A stretch of DNA of 8,934 nt from assembly GCA_030039715.1 (NCBI GenBank), contig JASHVA010000157.1, forward strand, positions 1-8,934, written 5' to 3'. The translations under genes and the position numbers were made by a program. Shown here in pieces: positions 1 to 7,618 of the stretch. This DNA is from Thermoplasmata archaeon (GTDB lineage Archaea > Thermoplasmatota > Thermoplasmata > Lutacidiplasmatales > UBA184). Below the pieces are notes generated by a model, which ran no database searches, was not told the origin of the DNA, and was given only the letters and a program-made list of their open reading frames with translations. Positions within the stretch are counted from its first letter, which is position 1; every line of letters starts with the position of its first letter.

Positions 1-314
1 CAGGTCTCCTGGTTCCAGAGCGCCGTGGCGATCCCGATGAGGGCCGCCCCGAGGATCGCGACGATCGCCGCGCCCCAGACGTCGAGGTTGGGCAGGAGCT
101 CGAACGACGAGGGGACGAAGTTCCCGAGGTAGCTCGAGAGCAGGAAGAAGACCCCCGCGAGCAGGAGGACGAGGGCGAAGAGCGCGATGAGGACCGAAAT
201 GACCGCGACGCCGAGCGGCCGGCGGGGGACGACCGGCGTCGGCTCCCAGCGGGGCGGGAGGCGGTCGAACGTGACCGCGGTGTCGCTGTTCGCCGAGGAG
301 GCGCTCGAGCTCAT
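1..314 (-). CDS. Unrecognised small membrane protein, 3' end outside the window
   Basis: The frame opens at an ATG (314-312) and stays open to the left edge, giving 104 visible residues. An in-frame TAG at 356-354 rules out any earlier ATG, GTG or TTG start. Residues 1-35 form a polar Ser/Pro/Arg-rich segment with no signal-peptide look and a basic PRR patch at 30-32. A strongly hydrophobic helix follows at about 36-62 and a second at about 78-99, joined by a short loop with a Pro-Asn-Leu-Asp stretch. The protein is still open at a WNQE sequence. Third positions are C/G rich and leucine is mostly CTC, as in the upstream genes, so this looks like a real native gene. A GGAG directly abuts the ATG, too close for a normal ribosome-binding site, so the message may be leaderless or nearly so. 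I recognise no family. It lies 64 bases after the polyprenyl synthase, so it may be a separate unit or the operon tail. Confidence 0.6.
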   Translation of the reverse strand, partial: MSSSASSANSDTAVTFDRLPPRWEPTPVVPRRPLGVAVISVLIALFALVLLLAGVFFLLSSYLGNFVPSSFELLPNLDVWGAAIVAILGAALIGIATALWNQET

Positions 315-343
315 CTCCGCACCGGTGCGCGAACGAGCCGGGG

Positions 344-358
344 GAGAGAATTTCTACC
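344..358 (-). promoter_or_regulatory. Possible weak TATA-like promoter element in the only intergenic gap
   Basis: The 64-base gap at 315-378 is the only non-coding stretch of any size in the window. Read on the minus strand it holds one A/T-rich island, GTAGAAATTCTC, inside otherwise very GC-rich DNA. The island is centred about 37 bases before the ATG at 314. If it acted as an archaeal TATA box it would place transcription start about 10 bases before that ATG, which fits a gene without a well-spaced ribosome-binding site. No T-rich terminator or hairpin for the upstream operon was seen. The call rests on composition and position only. Confidence 0.25.
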
Positions 359-378
359 TTGCGTTCCACGCGGGCGGA

Positions 379-1434
379 TCAGAACCGTCGGTCCGCCGCC
401 CCGCGGGCGAGGAGCTCGAGGAGCCGGCGGTACGGTCCGACGGGGATTGGCTCGAGGGCCCGCACGGCCCGCTCCGCCCAGCGGCTCGCCTCCCCGGCGA
501 CCTCGGTGGCGGCCCCGGTGAGGTCGGTGAGCTCCTTGAGCCTCAGGAGGTGCTTCGTGCGCTTGTGGCGCAGCTGGAAGAGCGCCTCGAACTCGGCTTG
601 GCGCTTCGGGTCGAGTCCGTCGAACGCGCGCAGGGAGACGAGGGTCGGGTTCCCTTCCCGGAGATCGGTGAAGAGCGGCTTCCCCAGGAGGTCCGGGTCC
701 CCGTAGAGGTCGAGGAGGTCGTCGCGGATCTGGAAGGCGACCCCGAGCGACTTCCCGTACTCCGTGAGCGCGTCGGCCTCCGGCGGCGGGACCTCGGCGA
801 TCTCGGCGACCGAGCTCAGCGCCGCCGCGATGATCGCCGCCGTCTTCCGCTCGACGATCCGGAAGTAGTGCTCCCGCCCGGTCGAGAGATCGAAGCGCGA
901 AGACTCCTGGAGGACCTCCCCTTCGACGAGGTCCGCGCACGCCTCCCCGCACTTCAGGATGATCGAGCGGGGATATTCGGCGGCGAGCTCGAACGCCCGG
1001 ACGAAGAGGTAGTCCCCCGACACGATGGCGAGGGGGATGCCGAACGCCCGGGGCATCGACGGACGGCCCCGGCGCGTCTCGGCGTGGTCGATGACGTCGT
1101 CGTGGACGAGCGTGGCCGTGTGGATCAGCTGGAAGGCCGCGGCGAGGGAGTGGACCGGGCGGGTCGACTCGGCGCCGAGGGCGCGGTGCGCGACCGCCAT
1201 CAGGAGCGGGCGGACCCGCTTTCCCCCGGTGGAGCAGGCGTACCGGGCCGCTTCGGTGAGCTGAGCGTAGGTCGAGCCGAGGACCTGATGGAGGCGCCAG
1301 TCGATGTCGCCCAGGTCCCGGACGAGCACGGGCAGGAGCTCGTTCACCTCGGCGAGGGCGGCCGGCCCGAAGGTCTGCGAGACGACCGCTTCGAGCGAGG
1401 GCTCGAGCGGCTCGGCCGGGCCGGGGCTCGTCAC
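379..1434 (-). CDS. Trans-polyprenyl diphosphate synthase, long-chain type (351 aa)
   Basis: This enzyme adds isopentenyl diphosphate units head to tail onto an allylic primer. All family landmarks are visible: GGKRVRP at 70-76, first Asp-rich motif DDVID at 112-116 followed by RRGRP, FQIRDDLLD at 234-242 holding the second Asp-rich motif, and GK plus a Thr-Leu lid at 251-265. Family knowledge says the residue five places before the first motif sets product length. Here it is Ala107 (context HTATLVHDD, as in octaprenyl synthases), not the aromatic residue of archaeal C20 lipid synthases, so a long product is inferred. The usual GK after the second motif is GN (261-262), as in some heptaprenyl synthases of menaquinone pathways. 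The start is GTG at 1434, overlapping the reductase stop in GTGA, with GGAGGAGG just upstream. The frame stays open further upstream, but that part is a shadow of the reductase. The likely role is a quinone side chain; membrane lipid precursor synthesis is the alternative. Confidence 0.9.
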   Translation of the reverse strand: MTSPGPAEPLEPSLEAVVSQTFGPAALAEVNELLPVLVRDLGDIDWRLHQVLGSTYAQLTEAARYACSTGGKRVRPLLMAVAHRALGAESTRPVHSLAAAFQLIHTATLVHDDVIDHAETRRGRPSMPRAFGIPLAIVSGDYLFVRAFELAAEYPRSIILKCGEACADLVEGEVLQESSRFDLSTGREHYFRIVERKTAAIIAAALSSVAEIAEVPPPEADALTEYGKSLGVAFQIRDDLLDLYGDPDLLGKPLFTDLREGNPTLVSLRAFDGLDPKRQAEFEALFQLRHKRTKHLLRLKELTDLTGAATEVAGEASRWAERAVRALEPIPVGPYRRLLELLARGAADRRF

Positions 1435-2531
1435 GAGCCTCCTCCGAGGCGCGCGGGCCACCGCAGGCGCATCATCGCGTCGAGACCGGACGCCCCGATA
1501 TAGCGCATCCCCAGCGCGAGGAGCGGATCGAAGCCCGCGAAGGGGTCCCCGAATCGCTGGATGCGGGCGCCCCGGGCGAGCGGTCCGTGGAGGGCGGAGC
1601 GCCAGGCGACGTCGTAGTCGGCGAGCGGGGCGCCCGAGGTCGCGTGCCGCGCCGCCGCGGTTCCCGCGAGCCAACCGCTCATCATCGCCGTCGGAATCCC
1701 GCCGCCGTTCGTCGCCATCACGAGGTTCGCCGCGTCCCCGGCGAAGACGGCCCGGCCCCGAACGAGGCTCGCCGGCGGAGGACCGACCGGCACCCACCAC
1801 TGGGTCGGTTGCCGGGGCGCTCCCAGACGGGCCTCCGCGGCGAACGCCGAGAGGAGCCCGCCGAGCGAGCGCCCCGGAGGGAGCCGAGTGACGCCGAGGC
1901 CGACGTTCGCATCGTGCGCCCGGGGGAACCGCCACGCGTAGCCGCCCGGCGCCGCGTGTCCGAAGTGGAGCTCGATCGAGTCGTCGAGCGGCCCGTCGAC
2001 GGTCGCGGTGATCATCCGGAACATCGTGCGTCGCGGGGCGAAGCCGACCGAGTGGCCGACCGTCGAGAGCGGCCCGTCCGCGGCGACGATCGCGCGCGTC
2101 CGCACGCTCTCCCCGCGGGCGAAGCGGACCTCGTCGTCGTGGACGCCGGTGACCCCGACCGGATGTCGGAGCTCCGCGCCGGCCCCCTCGGCCCGGTAGG
2201 CGAGGGCCTTGTCGAAGGCGCGGCGGGAGACCGTGTAACCCTCGAGCGGGAACCGGTAGCGCCGGCCGTACGGGCCCACGCACGCCATCCAGCGCGTCGA
2301 CCGGAGCACGGTCTCGGGCGGGATGTCGAACGAGGCCGCGATCAGCTCGGGGCAGTCGAAGAGGTCGGCGAGCTCCCGGGGCGCCGGGACGAACTCCCCG
2401 CACTGGACGGGATGGCCGAGCTCGGGCCGGTGGTCGACGAGCAGCGTGCGCGCCCCTCCCTCCGCGGCGGCCCGGGCGGCGACCGCACCGGCGGGTCCGG
2501 CTCCGACCACGACGACGTCGTACGTCCCCAC
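1431..2531 (-). CDS. Geranylgeranyl-reductase-family FAD oxidoreductase (366 aa)
   Basis: Members of this flavoprotein family hydrogenate isoprenoid double bonds in archaeal lipids, chlorophyll phytyl chains or menaquinone tails. Visible motifs in order: N-terminal FAD-binding VVVVGAGPAG at 6-15, Asp33 ending the second beta strand (often Glu), VQCGEF at 42-47 typical of prenyl reductases, AADGPLS at 150-156, PGGYAWRFP at 195-203 matching the family's P-x-x-Y-x-W-x-F-P substrate motif, ANVGLGV at 208-214, and the second FAD motif FAGDAA at 263-268 followed by NGGGI at 275-279. At 366 residues it is slightly short, mainly at the C terminus. The only cysteines are 44, 60 and 84. The start is GTG, 4 bases after the nuoN stop; an upstream GAGG is only 2 bases away, so coupling to nuoN is likely. 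Its stop overlaps the polyprenyl synthase start. Substrate is inferred from context: quinone tail favoured, archaeal lipid possible. Family assignment is firm, substrate is not. Confidence 0.88.
   Translation of the reverse strand: MGTYDVVVVGAGPAGAVAARAAAEGGARTLLVDHRPELGHPVQCGEFVPAPRELADLFDCPELIAASFDIPPETVLRSTRWMACVGPYGRRYRFPLEGYTVSRRAFDKALAYRAEGAGAELRHPVGVTGVHDDEVRFARGESVRTRAIVAADGPLSTVGHSVGFAPRRTMFRMITATVDGPLDDSIELHFGHAAPGGYAWRFPRAHDANVGLGVTRLPPGRSLGGLLSAFAAEARLGAPRQPTQWWVPVGPPPASLVRGRAVFAGDAANLVMATNGGGIPTAMMSGWLAGTAAARHATSGAPLADYDVAWRSALHGPLARGARIQRFGDPFAGFDPLLALGMRYIGASGLDAMMRLRWPARLGGGS
1441..1445 (-). promoter_or_regulatory. Ribosome-binding site that fixes the polyprenyl synthase start
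   Basis: GGAGG on the minus strand (the upstream half of GGAGGAGG, 1445-1438) lies 6 bases before the GTG at 1434. It supports that GTG over the long upstream extension of the same frame. It sits inside the last codons of the reductase gene, consistent with coupled translation. Confidence 0.65.
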
Positions 2532-2535
2532 GTCC

Positions 2536-4134
2536 TCACGCCCCGACCGTCACGAAGTGGTACGCCGCGGACTGGATGGCGCCGAGGACCGCCTGCGGGT
2601 AGATCCCGAAGGCGACGATGAGGGCGGCGATGATCGCGAGGCTCGCCGCCCGGCCGTACCCGATCCCCCCGAGCGGAAGCGCCGGAGGGCCCGCGCCGCC
2701 GACGACGGACCCGGCGGGCGCGCCGGCCGGGGCCGGCGCGGCATCGAAGAACATCACCTTGAGCACGCGGGCGTAGTAGAACACGGAGAGCGCGCTGTTG
2801 AGGAGGCCGGCGACCGCGAGCCAGATGAACCAGCCCTGGGCGTCGACCGCGGCGCTGAACAGGACGAACTTCGAGACGAATCCGATGGTGAGCGGCACGC
2901 CCGCGAGGGAGAGGAGCATGAGAGCGAACGACACGCCGAGGAGGGGCCGCTTGAGGCCGAGGCCCCGCCAGTCGTCGATGAGGGGACCGACCCCGATCGC
3001 GGCCGCGGCCCCGACCACGAGGAACGCCCCGGTCTTCATGAGGACGTGCGCGAAGACCTGGAGCGTCGCGCCGCCGAGCGCGGGCGCGGTCCCGATCGCG
3101 ATGCCGATCAGCATGTAGCCGGCCTGGCTGATCGACGAGTAGGCGAGCATCCGCTTCATCTCCTTCTGAAGGAGCGCGAGCACGTTCCCCACGGTCATGG
3201 TGACGACGGCGAGCGCGCCGAGCGTGATCTGGAAGCTCGCGCCGAGGGCGACCGAGCCGCCGAAAAGGCCGTAGCCGCTCGAGCCGACCGCGCCGACCGC
3301 GAGCACCGGACCGAGGAAGACGAGGAAGAAGGCGAAGACGCCGATCTTCTTCGTCCCGCCGGCGAGGAACGCCGAGACGTCGTCCGGGGCGCCGTCGTAG
3401 ACGTCGACGGCCCAGGCGTGGAACGGCACGAGGGTGACCTTGAACGCGAGGCCCGCGATGAGGAACCCGTAGCCGAGGAGGACGAGGACGGGGTAGCCGA
3501 CCGCCGTGCCCGCCGCGCGGATCAGGTAGAGGTTCGTCGTCCCGTACGCGCCGAAGAGGAGCGACGCCCCGAAGAACGAGAGCACGGTCGAGAGCGCGCC
3601 GATCACGAAGAACTTCATCGCCGCCTCGAGGCCGCGCACGTCCTTGCGGGTGTAGGCGACGAGGAGGTACGACGCGATCGAGACGACCTCGATCGCGAGC
3701 AGGAGGAAGATGAGGTCGGAGGCGATCGCGACGAGGAGCATCCCGATCGTCGCGAGGAGGAGAAGGCCGTAGAAGATCGGGGCGCCGCGCTCGTCGCTCG
3801 GCCGGCTCACCGAGGCGAGCGCGACGAAGAACGTCGCGAGGAGGAAGATCGCCTGGAAGACGAGGCCGAACGACGTGAACGCGAAGAGCGGCGCCGCCCC
3901 CGCGGCCGGCGCGACGTCGATCTGGCTCGCCGGGACCGTGGCGAGGAAGGCGAGCGGGGCGAAGCCGAGGTCCGCGACGACGACCCCGAGCGCCGCGAGG
4001 GTCGCGGCGACCGCGATCCCGCCGGTGAGCTCGATCCGGCGGACCTTGAGGACGTCCAGGAGGAAGATGAGGAGGGTCCCGGCGAGCAGCACGAGCTCGG
4101 GGACGAACGGGCCGGCGAACGAGGAGACCGACAT
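2536..4134 (-). CDS. nuoN: NADH-quinone oxidoreductase subunit N (antiporter-like, 532 aa)
   Basis: NuoN is one of three Mrp-antiporter-like proton channels in the complex I membrane arm and sits nearest the NuoJ/K/A/H module. The protein is hydrophobic throughout, with about 14 predicted helices. Key charged residues are present: Glu149 in LLLAIEVVSIASYLL (helix 5), Lys232 in AFKVTLVPFHAW (broken helix 7), Lys262-Lys263 in GTKKIGVF (helix 8), Lys367 in HVLMKTGAF and Lys422 in FVSKF (helix 12 region). KDVRGLEAAMKFF at 164-176 is characteristic of NuoN rather than NuoL or NuoM. An Ala/Pro/Gly-rich loop at about 466-490 separates the last helices. The start is ATG at 4134, 4 bases after the nuoM stop, with only a weak GGGGAC upstream. 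Length is a little above the usual 480-500. It is the last complex I gene here; the quinone-tail genes follow. Confidence 0.95.
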   Translation of the reverse strand: MSVSSFAGPFVPELVLLAGTLLIFLLDVLKVRRIELTGGIAVAATLAALGVVVADLGFAPLAFLATVPASQIDVAPAAGAAPLFAFTSFGLVFQAIFLLATFFVALASVSRPSDERGAPIFYGLLLLATIGMLLVAIASDLIFLLLAIEVVSIASYLLVAYTRKDVRGLEAAMKFFVIGALSTVLSFFGASLLFGAYGTTNLYLIRAAGTAVGYPVLVLLGYGFLIAGLAFKVTLVPFHAWAVDVYDGAPDDVSAFLAGGTKKIGVFAFFLVFLGPVLAVGAVGSSGYGLFGGSVALGASFQITLGALAVVTMTVGNVLALLQKEMKRMLAYSSISQAGYMLIGIAIGTAPALGGATLQVFAHVLMKTGAFLVVGAAAAIGVGPLIDDWRGLGLKRPLLGVSFALMLLSLAGVPLTIGFVSKFVLFSAAVDAQGWFIWLAVAGLLNSALSVFYYARVLKVMFFDAAPAPAGAPAGSVVGGAGPPALPLGGIGYGRAASLAIIAALIVAFGIYPQAVLGAIQSAAYHFVTVGA

Positions 4135-4138
4135 CGCC

Positions 4139-5614
4139 CTACGTCCCCGGCCAGCCCCGGATCGGCGAGTTGACGATCACGTTCACGAGCAGGCTCGGCA
4201 GGATCCCGAAGAGGACGGTGAGCGCGACGAGGAGCCCCATCCCGGCGCCCTCGTACCACGGCACGTCGTGGACGTCGAGCGGGACGCCCTTCTTCTCGCC
4301 GAAGAGCATTCGCTGCATCATCCACAGGTAGAAGCCCGCGGTCACGACCAGGACGACGAGCGGGATCAGGACCCAGTAGCCGAGGCCGTTCCAGGTGGCG
4401 AGGAACGCGGTGAACTCCGCCGGGAAGCTGATGAGCGCCGGGAGGCCGAGCGAGGCGAGCGAACCCGCCATGATCATCGTGGAGAGCGCGGGCGCGCTCG
4501 GAGTGATCCCGCCGAGCGAGGAGATGTCGCGCGTCCCGTACTGGTGGTGGACGCTCCCCGACGCCATGAAGAGGAGCCCGCTCACGATCCCGTGGGCGAA
4601 CATGAGGAGGACCGCCGCGAGGAGCCCGAGCGAGGAGTCGAGGGCGATCGCGAGCAGCACGATCCCCATGTGGTTGATCGAGGAGTACGCCACGAGGCGC
4701 TTCAGGTCCCGCTGGGCGAGCGAGAGCACCGAGCCCCAGACGATCGTGATGAACGCGATGAGGAAGAGGAGCGGCTGCGCCGAGTGGAAGCCGTGCGGCA
4801 GCACTTCGACGGCCCAGCGGATGAGTCCGTAGCCGCCGAGCTTCAGGAGCAGGCCCGCGAGCAGGACCGAGCCGCCGGTCGGCGCCTCGACGTGCGCGTC
4901 GGGCAACCACGTGTGGAAGGGCACGACCGGGAACTTCACCGCGAAGCCGAAGAAGAGGGCGAGGAACAGGAACGTCTGGACGACCGGGGCGAGGTTCCCC
5001 GCGGCGGCGTAGACCGCGGAGAAGTCGAGCGAGGTCGCGCCCGAGTAGAACACGAGCGCGAGCAGCCCCACCAGCATGACGATCGATGCGACGTGCGTGT
5101 AGATGAAGAACTTCAGCGCGGCGTACCGGCGGTTCGGCCCTCCCCAGTACCCGATCAGGAAGAACATCGGGACGAGGACGGCCTCCCAGAAGAGGAAGAA
5201 CAGCAGCACGTCGAGCGCGACGAAGACCCCGAAGCAGCCGAGGCACGTCAGGAGGACGAGGCCGAAGTAGCCGGCCGGTCGGTGGGTCTCCCCCCACGAG
5301 TAGACGACCGTCGCGACCTGGAGGATCGCGGTCAGGAGGATGAAGATCAGTGAGATCCCGTCGACGCCGACCGCGTAGTCGACGTGCAGCCAGGCGACCG
5401 AGATCCAGCTGTACGTCTCCGTGTCGGAGAACCCGGGGACGAGCGAGCTCGAGTACCCCGGCCAACCGGGGTAGCTCGCGAGGAGCAGCGCCACTTCGGC
5501 GAGGAAGACGGCGGAGGTGCCCAGGGCGACCCAGCGGGCCCGGCTCCCCGCGAGGAACGTGCCGACCGTCCCGAGGAGGAGCGTCGCGAGGACGATCGAG
5601 ATCAGGGGCAGCAT
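4139..5614 (-). CDS. nuoM: NADH-quinone oxidoreductase subunit M (antiporter-like, 491 aa)
   Basis: NuoM is the middle antiporter-like proton pump of the membrane arm. Landmarks: Glu144 in LLFFLFWEAVLVPM (helix 5), Lys227 in AVKFPVVPFHTW followed by LPDAHVEAPT (broken helix 7), Lys258 in LLLKLGGYGL (helix 8), DLKRLVAYSSINHMG at 303-317, the HGIVSGLLFM helix at 341-350, and Glu400 in SFPAEFTAF (helix 12). These match the Glu/Lys relay defined in the Escherichia coli complex, so an active pump is expected. Length is normal for NuoM. The ATG at 5614 immediately follows the nuoL TAG with no gap, and GGAGG lies 7 bases upstream, so the start is secure. It ends in TAG, 4 bases before nuoN. Confidence 0.96.
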   Translation of the reverse strand: MLPLISIVLATLLLGTVGTFLAGSRARWVALGTSAVFLAEVALLLASYPGWPGYSSSLVPGFSDTETYSWISVAWLHVDYAVGVDGISLIFILLTAILQVATVVYSWGETHRPAGYFGLVLLTCLGCFGVFVALDVLLFFLFWEAVLVPMFFLIGYWGGPNRRYAALKFFIYTHVASIVMLVGLLALVFYSGATSLDFSAVYAAAGNLAPVVQTFLFLALFFGFAVKFPVVPFHTWLPDAHVEAPTGGSVLLAGLLLKLGGYGLIRWAVEVLPHGFHSAQPLLFLIAFITIVWGSVLSLAQRDLKRLVAYSSINHMGIVLLAIALDSSLGLLAAVLLMFAHGIVSGLLFMASGSVHHQYGTRDISSLGGITPSAPALSTMIMAGSLASLGLPALISFPAEFTAFLATWNGLGYWVLIPLVVLVVTAGFYLWMMQRMLFGEKKGVPLDVHDVPWYEGAGMGLLVALTVLFGILPSLLVNVIVNSPIRGWPGT

Positions 5615-7543
5615 CTACGAACCTCCGAGTCGCGCGAGAAGATACGGCCCCACGATGAGCAGCATCACGAAGAGGGCCAGCAGACCGCCGACGACGTACG
5701 CCGCGTAATCGGAGACGAGACCGGTCTGAATCGACCGGAGGCGGTTGCTGCCCGCGGCGAAGATCCGCTCGAGGCCCCGGACGGCGCCGTCGATCACGAA
5801 CCGGTCGAAGAAGTCGGCGGCGCGCGAGATCGTGTAGACGGCGCGGAGCCCGATCCAGTCGTACCCGACCTTGAAGTAGTAGCGGTTCAGGAGGAGCCGG
5901 CGGACCGGCTGGATCGCACTCGTCTCGGACAGCACGAAGACGCGGCCGTTCCCCCAGAGCGACCAGGCGAGGCCGATGCCTCCGGCGCCCAGGCCGACGC
6001 TCACCGCCGACAGTGCGAGGTCGGTCGTCGTGAACGTCGGCGGGATCCCGGGGAGGCCCGCGCCCCCGAGAAGGAGGTTCTGGAAGCCGGGGAAGAAGAC
6101 GAAGAGGCCGGCGACGACCGCCATCGCCGAGAGGACCACGAGCGGGACCTGCATCACCCACGGGCCCTCGTGGGGGGTCGGCAGCGAGGGATCCCGCGGG
6201 CCGTCGCCCGAGAACGCGAGGAACCAGGCGCGGAAGATGTAGTACGCCGTGAGGAACACCGCGGCGAAGGCGAGGAGGAAGAACGGCCAGTAGTCGGGGT
6301 GGGTGCCGAGGACGGAGTAGACGGATCCGAGGATGTCGTCCTTGCTCCAGAAGCCGGCGAACGGCGGGATCCCCGCGAGCGCGAGGCCGCCGATCGCGAA
6401 CGCGGCGGCCGTGAGCCGCATGTGCTTCTTGAGGCCCCCCATCTTGAACAGGTCCTGGGTGCCGACGGCGTGGATGACGGAGCCCGCCGCGAGGAAGAGG
6501 AGCGCCTTGAAGAACGCGTGCGTGAAGAGGTGGTAGAGCCCGACCATCGCGAAGCCGGCGCCGATGGCGAGCACCATGTAGCCGAGCTGGCTGATCGTCG
6601 AGTAGGCGATCACGCGCTTGATGTCCGGGTGCACGACCGCCATCGTCGCCGCGAAGAACGCGGTGAAGCCGCCGACCGCGACGATCGCGAGCTGGTCGGT
6701 GGGCGTGAAGCCGAGGAAGACGGAGGCGACGGCGAGGAGGTAGACGCCCGCGGCCACCATCGTCGCGGCGTGGATGAGGGCGGAGACCGTCGTCGGGCCC
6801 TCCATCGCGTCCGGGAGCCAAACGTGCAGCGGGAACTGCGCGCTCTTGCCCGCGGCGCCCCCGAGGATCAGGAGACCGGCGATGGTGAGCGTCGGCGTGT
6901 TCGCGCCGGGGAGCGGGAGGAACGGCGAGGCGCCGTGGACGAAGACGAACCCGTTCGCGGCCCAGCCGCCGTTCGGGCCGGCGGTCGCGTAGACCGAGAA
7001 ATAGAGGAAGATCCCGAGGAGGAACAGGACGTCGCCGACCCGGGTGACGAGGAACGCCTCCTTCGCGGCGCTCGCCGCGCTCGGCTTCTCGTAGTAGAAG
7101 CCGATGAGGAAGTACGAGCAGACGCCGACCAGCTCCCAGAAGAGGAAGAACTCGAGGAGATTGTTCGCGAGCACGAGGCCCGTCATCGACGCGAGGAAGA
7201 GGGAGAGCTCGGCGTAGTACCGCGGGAGGCCGTGGTCGTGGTGCATGTACCCGATCGAGTACAGCATCACGAGGAACCCGACGACCGTCACGACGACGAG
7301 CATGAGGGACGAGAGCGGGTCGACCAGCGTGCCCATCACGAGCGAGAAGCCGTTCGGGAACGCACCGGGGGCCGGTGCGAGGTGGAGCCACGTGAACTGG
7401 ACGTTCGTGTACGTCCCCGGGCTCATCGCCTCCCCGACGGCGATCAGCACCCCCAGCACCATCGCCGCGGCCGAGAACGCGACGGCGACCCAGCCCCCCC
7501 ACTCGAGCCGGCCGAGCCGTGTCCCGGCGAACCCGACGATCAC
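5615..7543 (-). CDS. nuoL: NADH-quinone oxidoreductase subunit L (642 aa from GTG; true start probably near 7609)
   Basis: NuoL is the distal antiporter-like proton pump; its long amphipathic helix braces the membrane arm. Counting from the GTG at 7543: Glu137 in LFWELVGVCSYF, Asp171 in TRVGD, Lys233 in GKSAQFPLHVWLPDAM, DIKRVIAYSTISQLG at 307-321, Lys346 in HAFFKALLF and Lys401 in WSKDDILG are all conserved. The C-terminal part has the YYFKVGYDWIG region, an amphipathic stretch and a final membrane helix, as expected for NuoL. The GTG is the first standard start in the frame, but it cuts the first membrane helix in half. The open frame upstream (7544-7609) encodes the missing half, LFSWAFLVPLFSVASF, and a GGAGG sits at 7623-7619. 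The real protein is therefore probably about 664 residues, starting at a non-standard ACG (7609) or affected by a sequence error. It ends in TAG, abutting nuoM. Confidence 0.94.
   Translation of the reverse strand: MIVGFAGTRLGRLEWGGWVAVAFSAAAMVLGVLIAVGEAMSPGTYTNVQFTWLHLAPAPGAFPNGFSLVMGTLVDPLSSLMLVVVTVVGFLVMLYSIGYMHHDHGLPRYYAELSLFLASMTGLVLANNLLEFFLFWELVGVCSYFLIGFYYEKPSAASAAKEAFLVTRVGDVLFLLGIFLYFSVYATAGPNGGWAANGFVFVHGASPFLPLPGANTPTLTIAGLLILGGAAGKSAQFPLHVWLPDAMEGPTTVSALIHAATMVAAGVYLLAVASVFLGFTPTDQLAIVAVGGFTAFFAATMAVVHPDIKRVIAYSTISQLGYMVLAIGAGFAMVGLYHLFTHAFFKALLFLAAGSVIHAVGTQDLFKMGGLKKHMRLTAAAFAIGGLALAGIPPFAGFWSKDDILGSVYSVLGTHPDYWPFFLLAFAAVFLTAYYIFRAWFLAFSGDGPRDPSLPTPHEGPWVMQVPLVVLSAMAVVAGLFVFFPGFQNLLLGGAGLPGIPPTFTTTDLALSAVSVGLGAGGIGLAWSLWGNGRVFVLSETSAIQPVRRLLLNRYYFKVGYDWIGLRAVYTISRAADFFDRFVIDGAVRGLERIFAAGSNRLRSIQTGLVSDYAAYVVGGLLALFVMLLIVGPYLLARLGGS
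5622..5626 (-). promoter_or_regulatory. Ribosome-binding site of nuoM
   Basis: GGAGG on the minus strand lies 7 bases before the nuoM ATG at 5614 and inside the last codons of nuoL. It confirms the start and shows the spacing this operon uses, which matters for judging the nuoL start. Confidence 0.7.
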
Positions 7544-7609
7544 GAACGAGGCGACCGAGAAGAGCGGGACGAGGAACGCCCACGAAAAGAGGACATCGAG
7601 CGAGACCGT
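7544..7609 (-). other. Probable unannotated N-terminal coding part of nuoL without a standard start codon
   Basis: In the nuoL frame these 22 codons run ACG-GTC-TCG-CTC-GAT and on through LFSWAFLVPLFSVASF straight into the GTG at 7543, completing a normal first transmembrane helix. The frame is open back to a TGA at 7633-7631, and no ATG, GTG, TTG or CTG occurs between. The ACG at 7609 is 9 bases after GGAGG and one substitution from ATG. An ATG exists at 7596 in another frame; adding one base to the four-base run at 7585-7588 would join it to nuoL as MSSFSWAFLVP. Either a rare ACG start or a base error fits. Confidence 0.7.
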
Positions 7610-7618
7610 GGCCGACCC

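Noticed and set aside
315..378. Terminator after the polyprenyl synthase
   Set aside because: No hairpin followed by a T tract and no T-rich run on the minus strand was found in the gap, so none is called.
1435..2403. N-terminal extension of the polyprenyl synthase frame to 2403, suggesting a 674-residue fusion
   Set aside because: The extension overlaps the reductase gene, is Arg/Pro-rich without a domain, and a GGAGG plus GTG at 1434 gives a normal-length synthase.
1431..2531. Firm assignment of the reductase to archaeal membrane-lipid saturation
   Set aside because: The motifs define the family but not the substrate, and the complex I context with a long-chain synthase favours a quinone tail. 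Kept as an alternative only.
3807..7583. Very long minus-strand frame (1258 codons) across nuoL, nuoM and the end of nuoN
   Set aside because: It is an out-of-register reading of genuine complex I genes. The translation is Arg/Pro/Gly-rich with no domain, as expected where GC-rich third positions remove stop codons.
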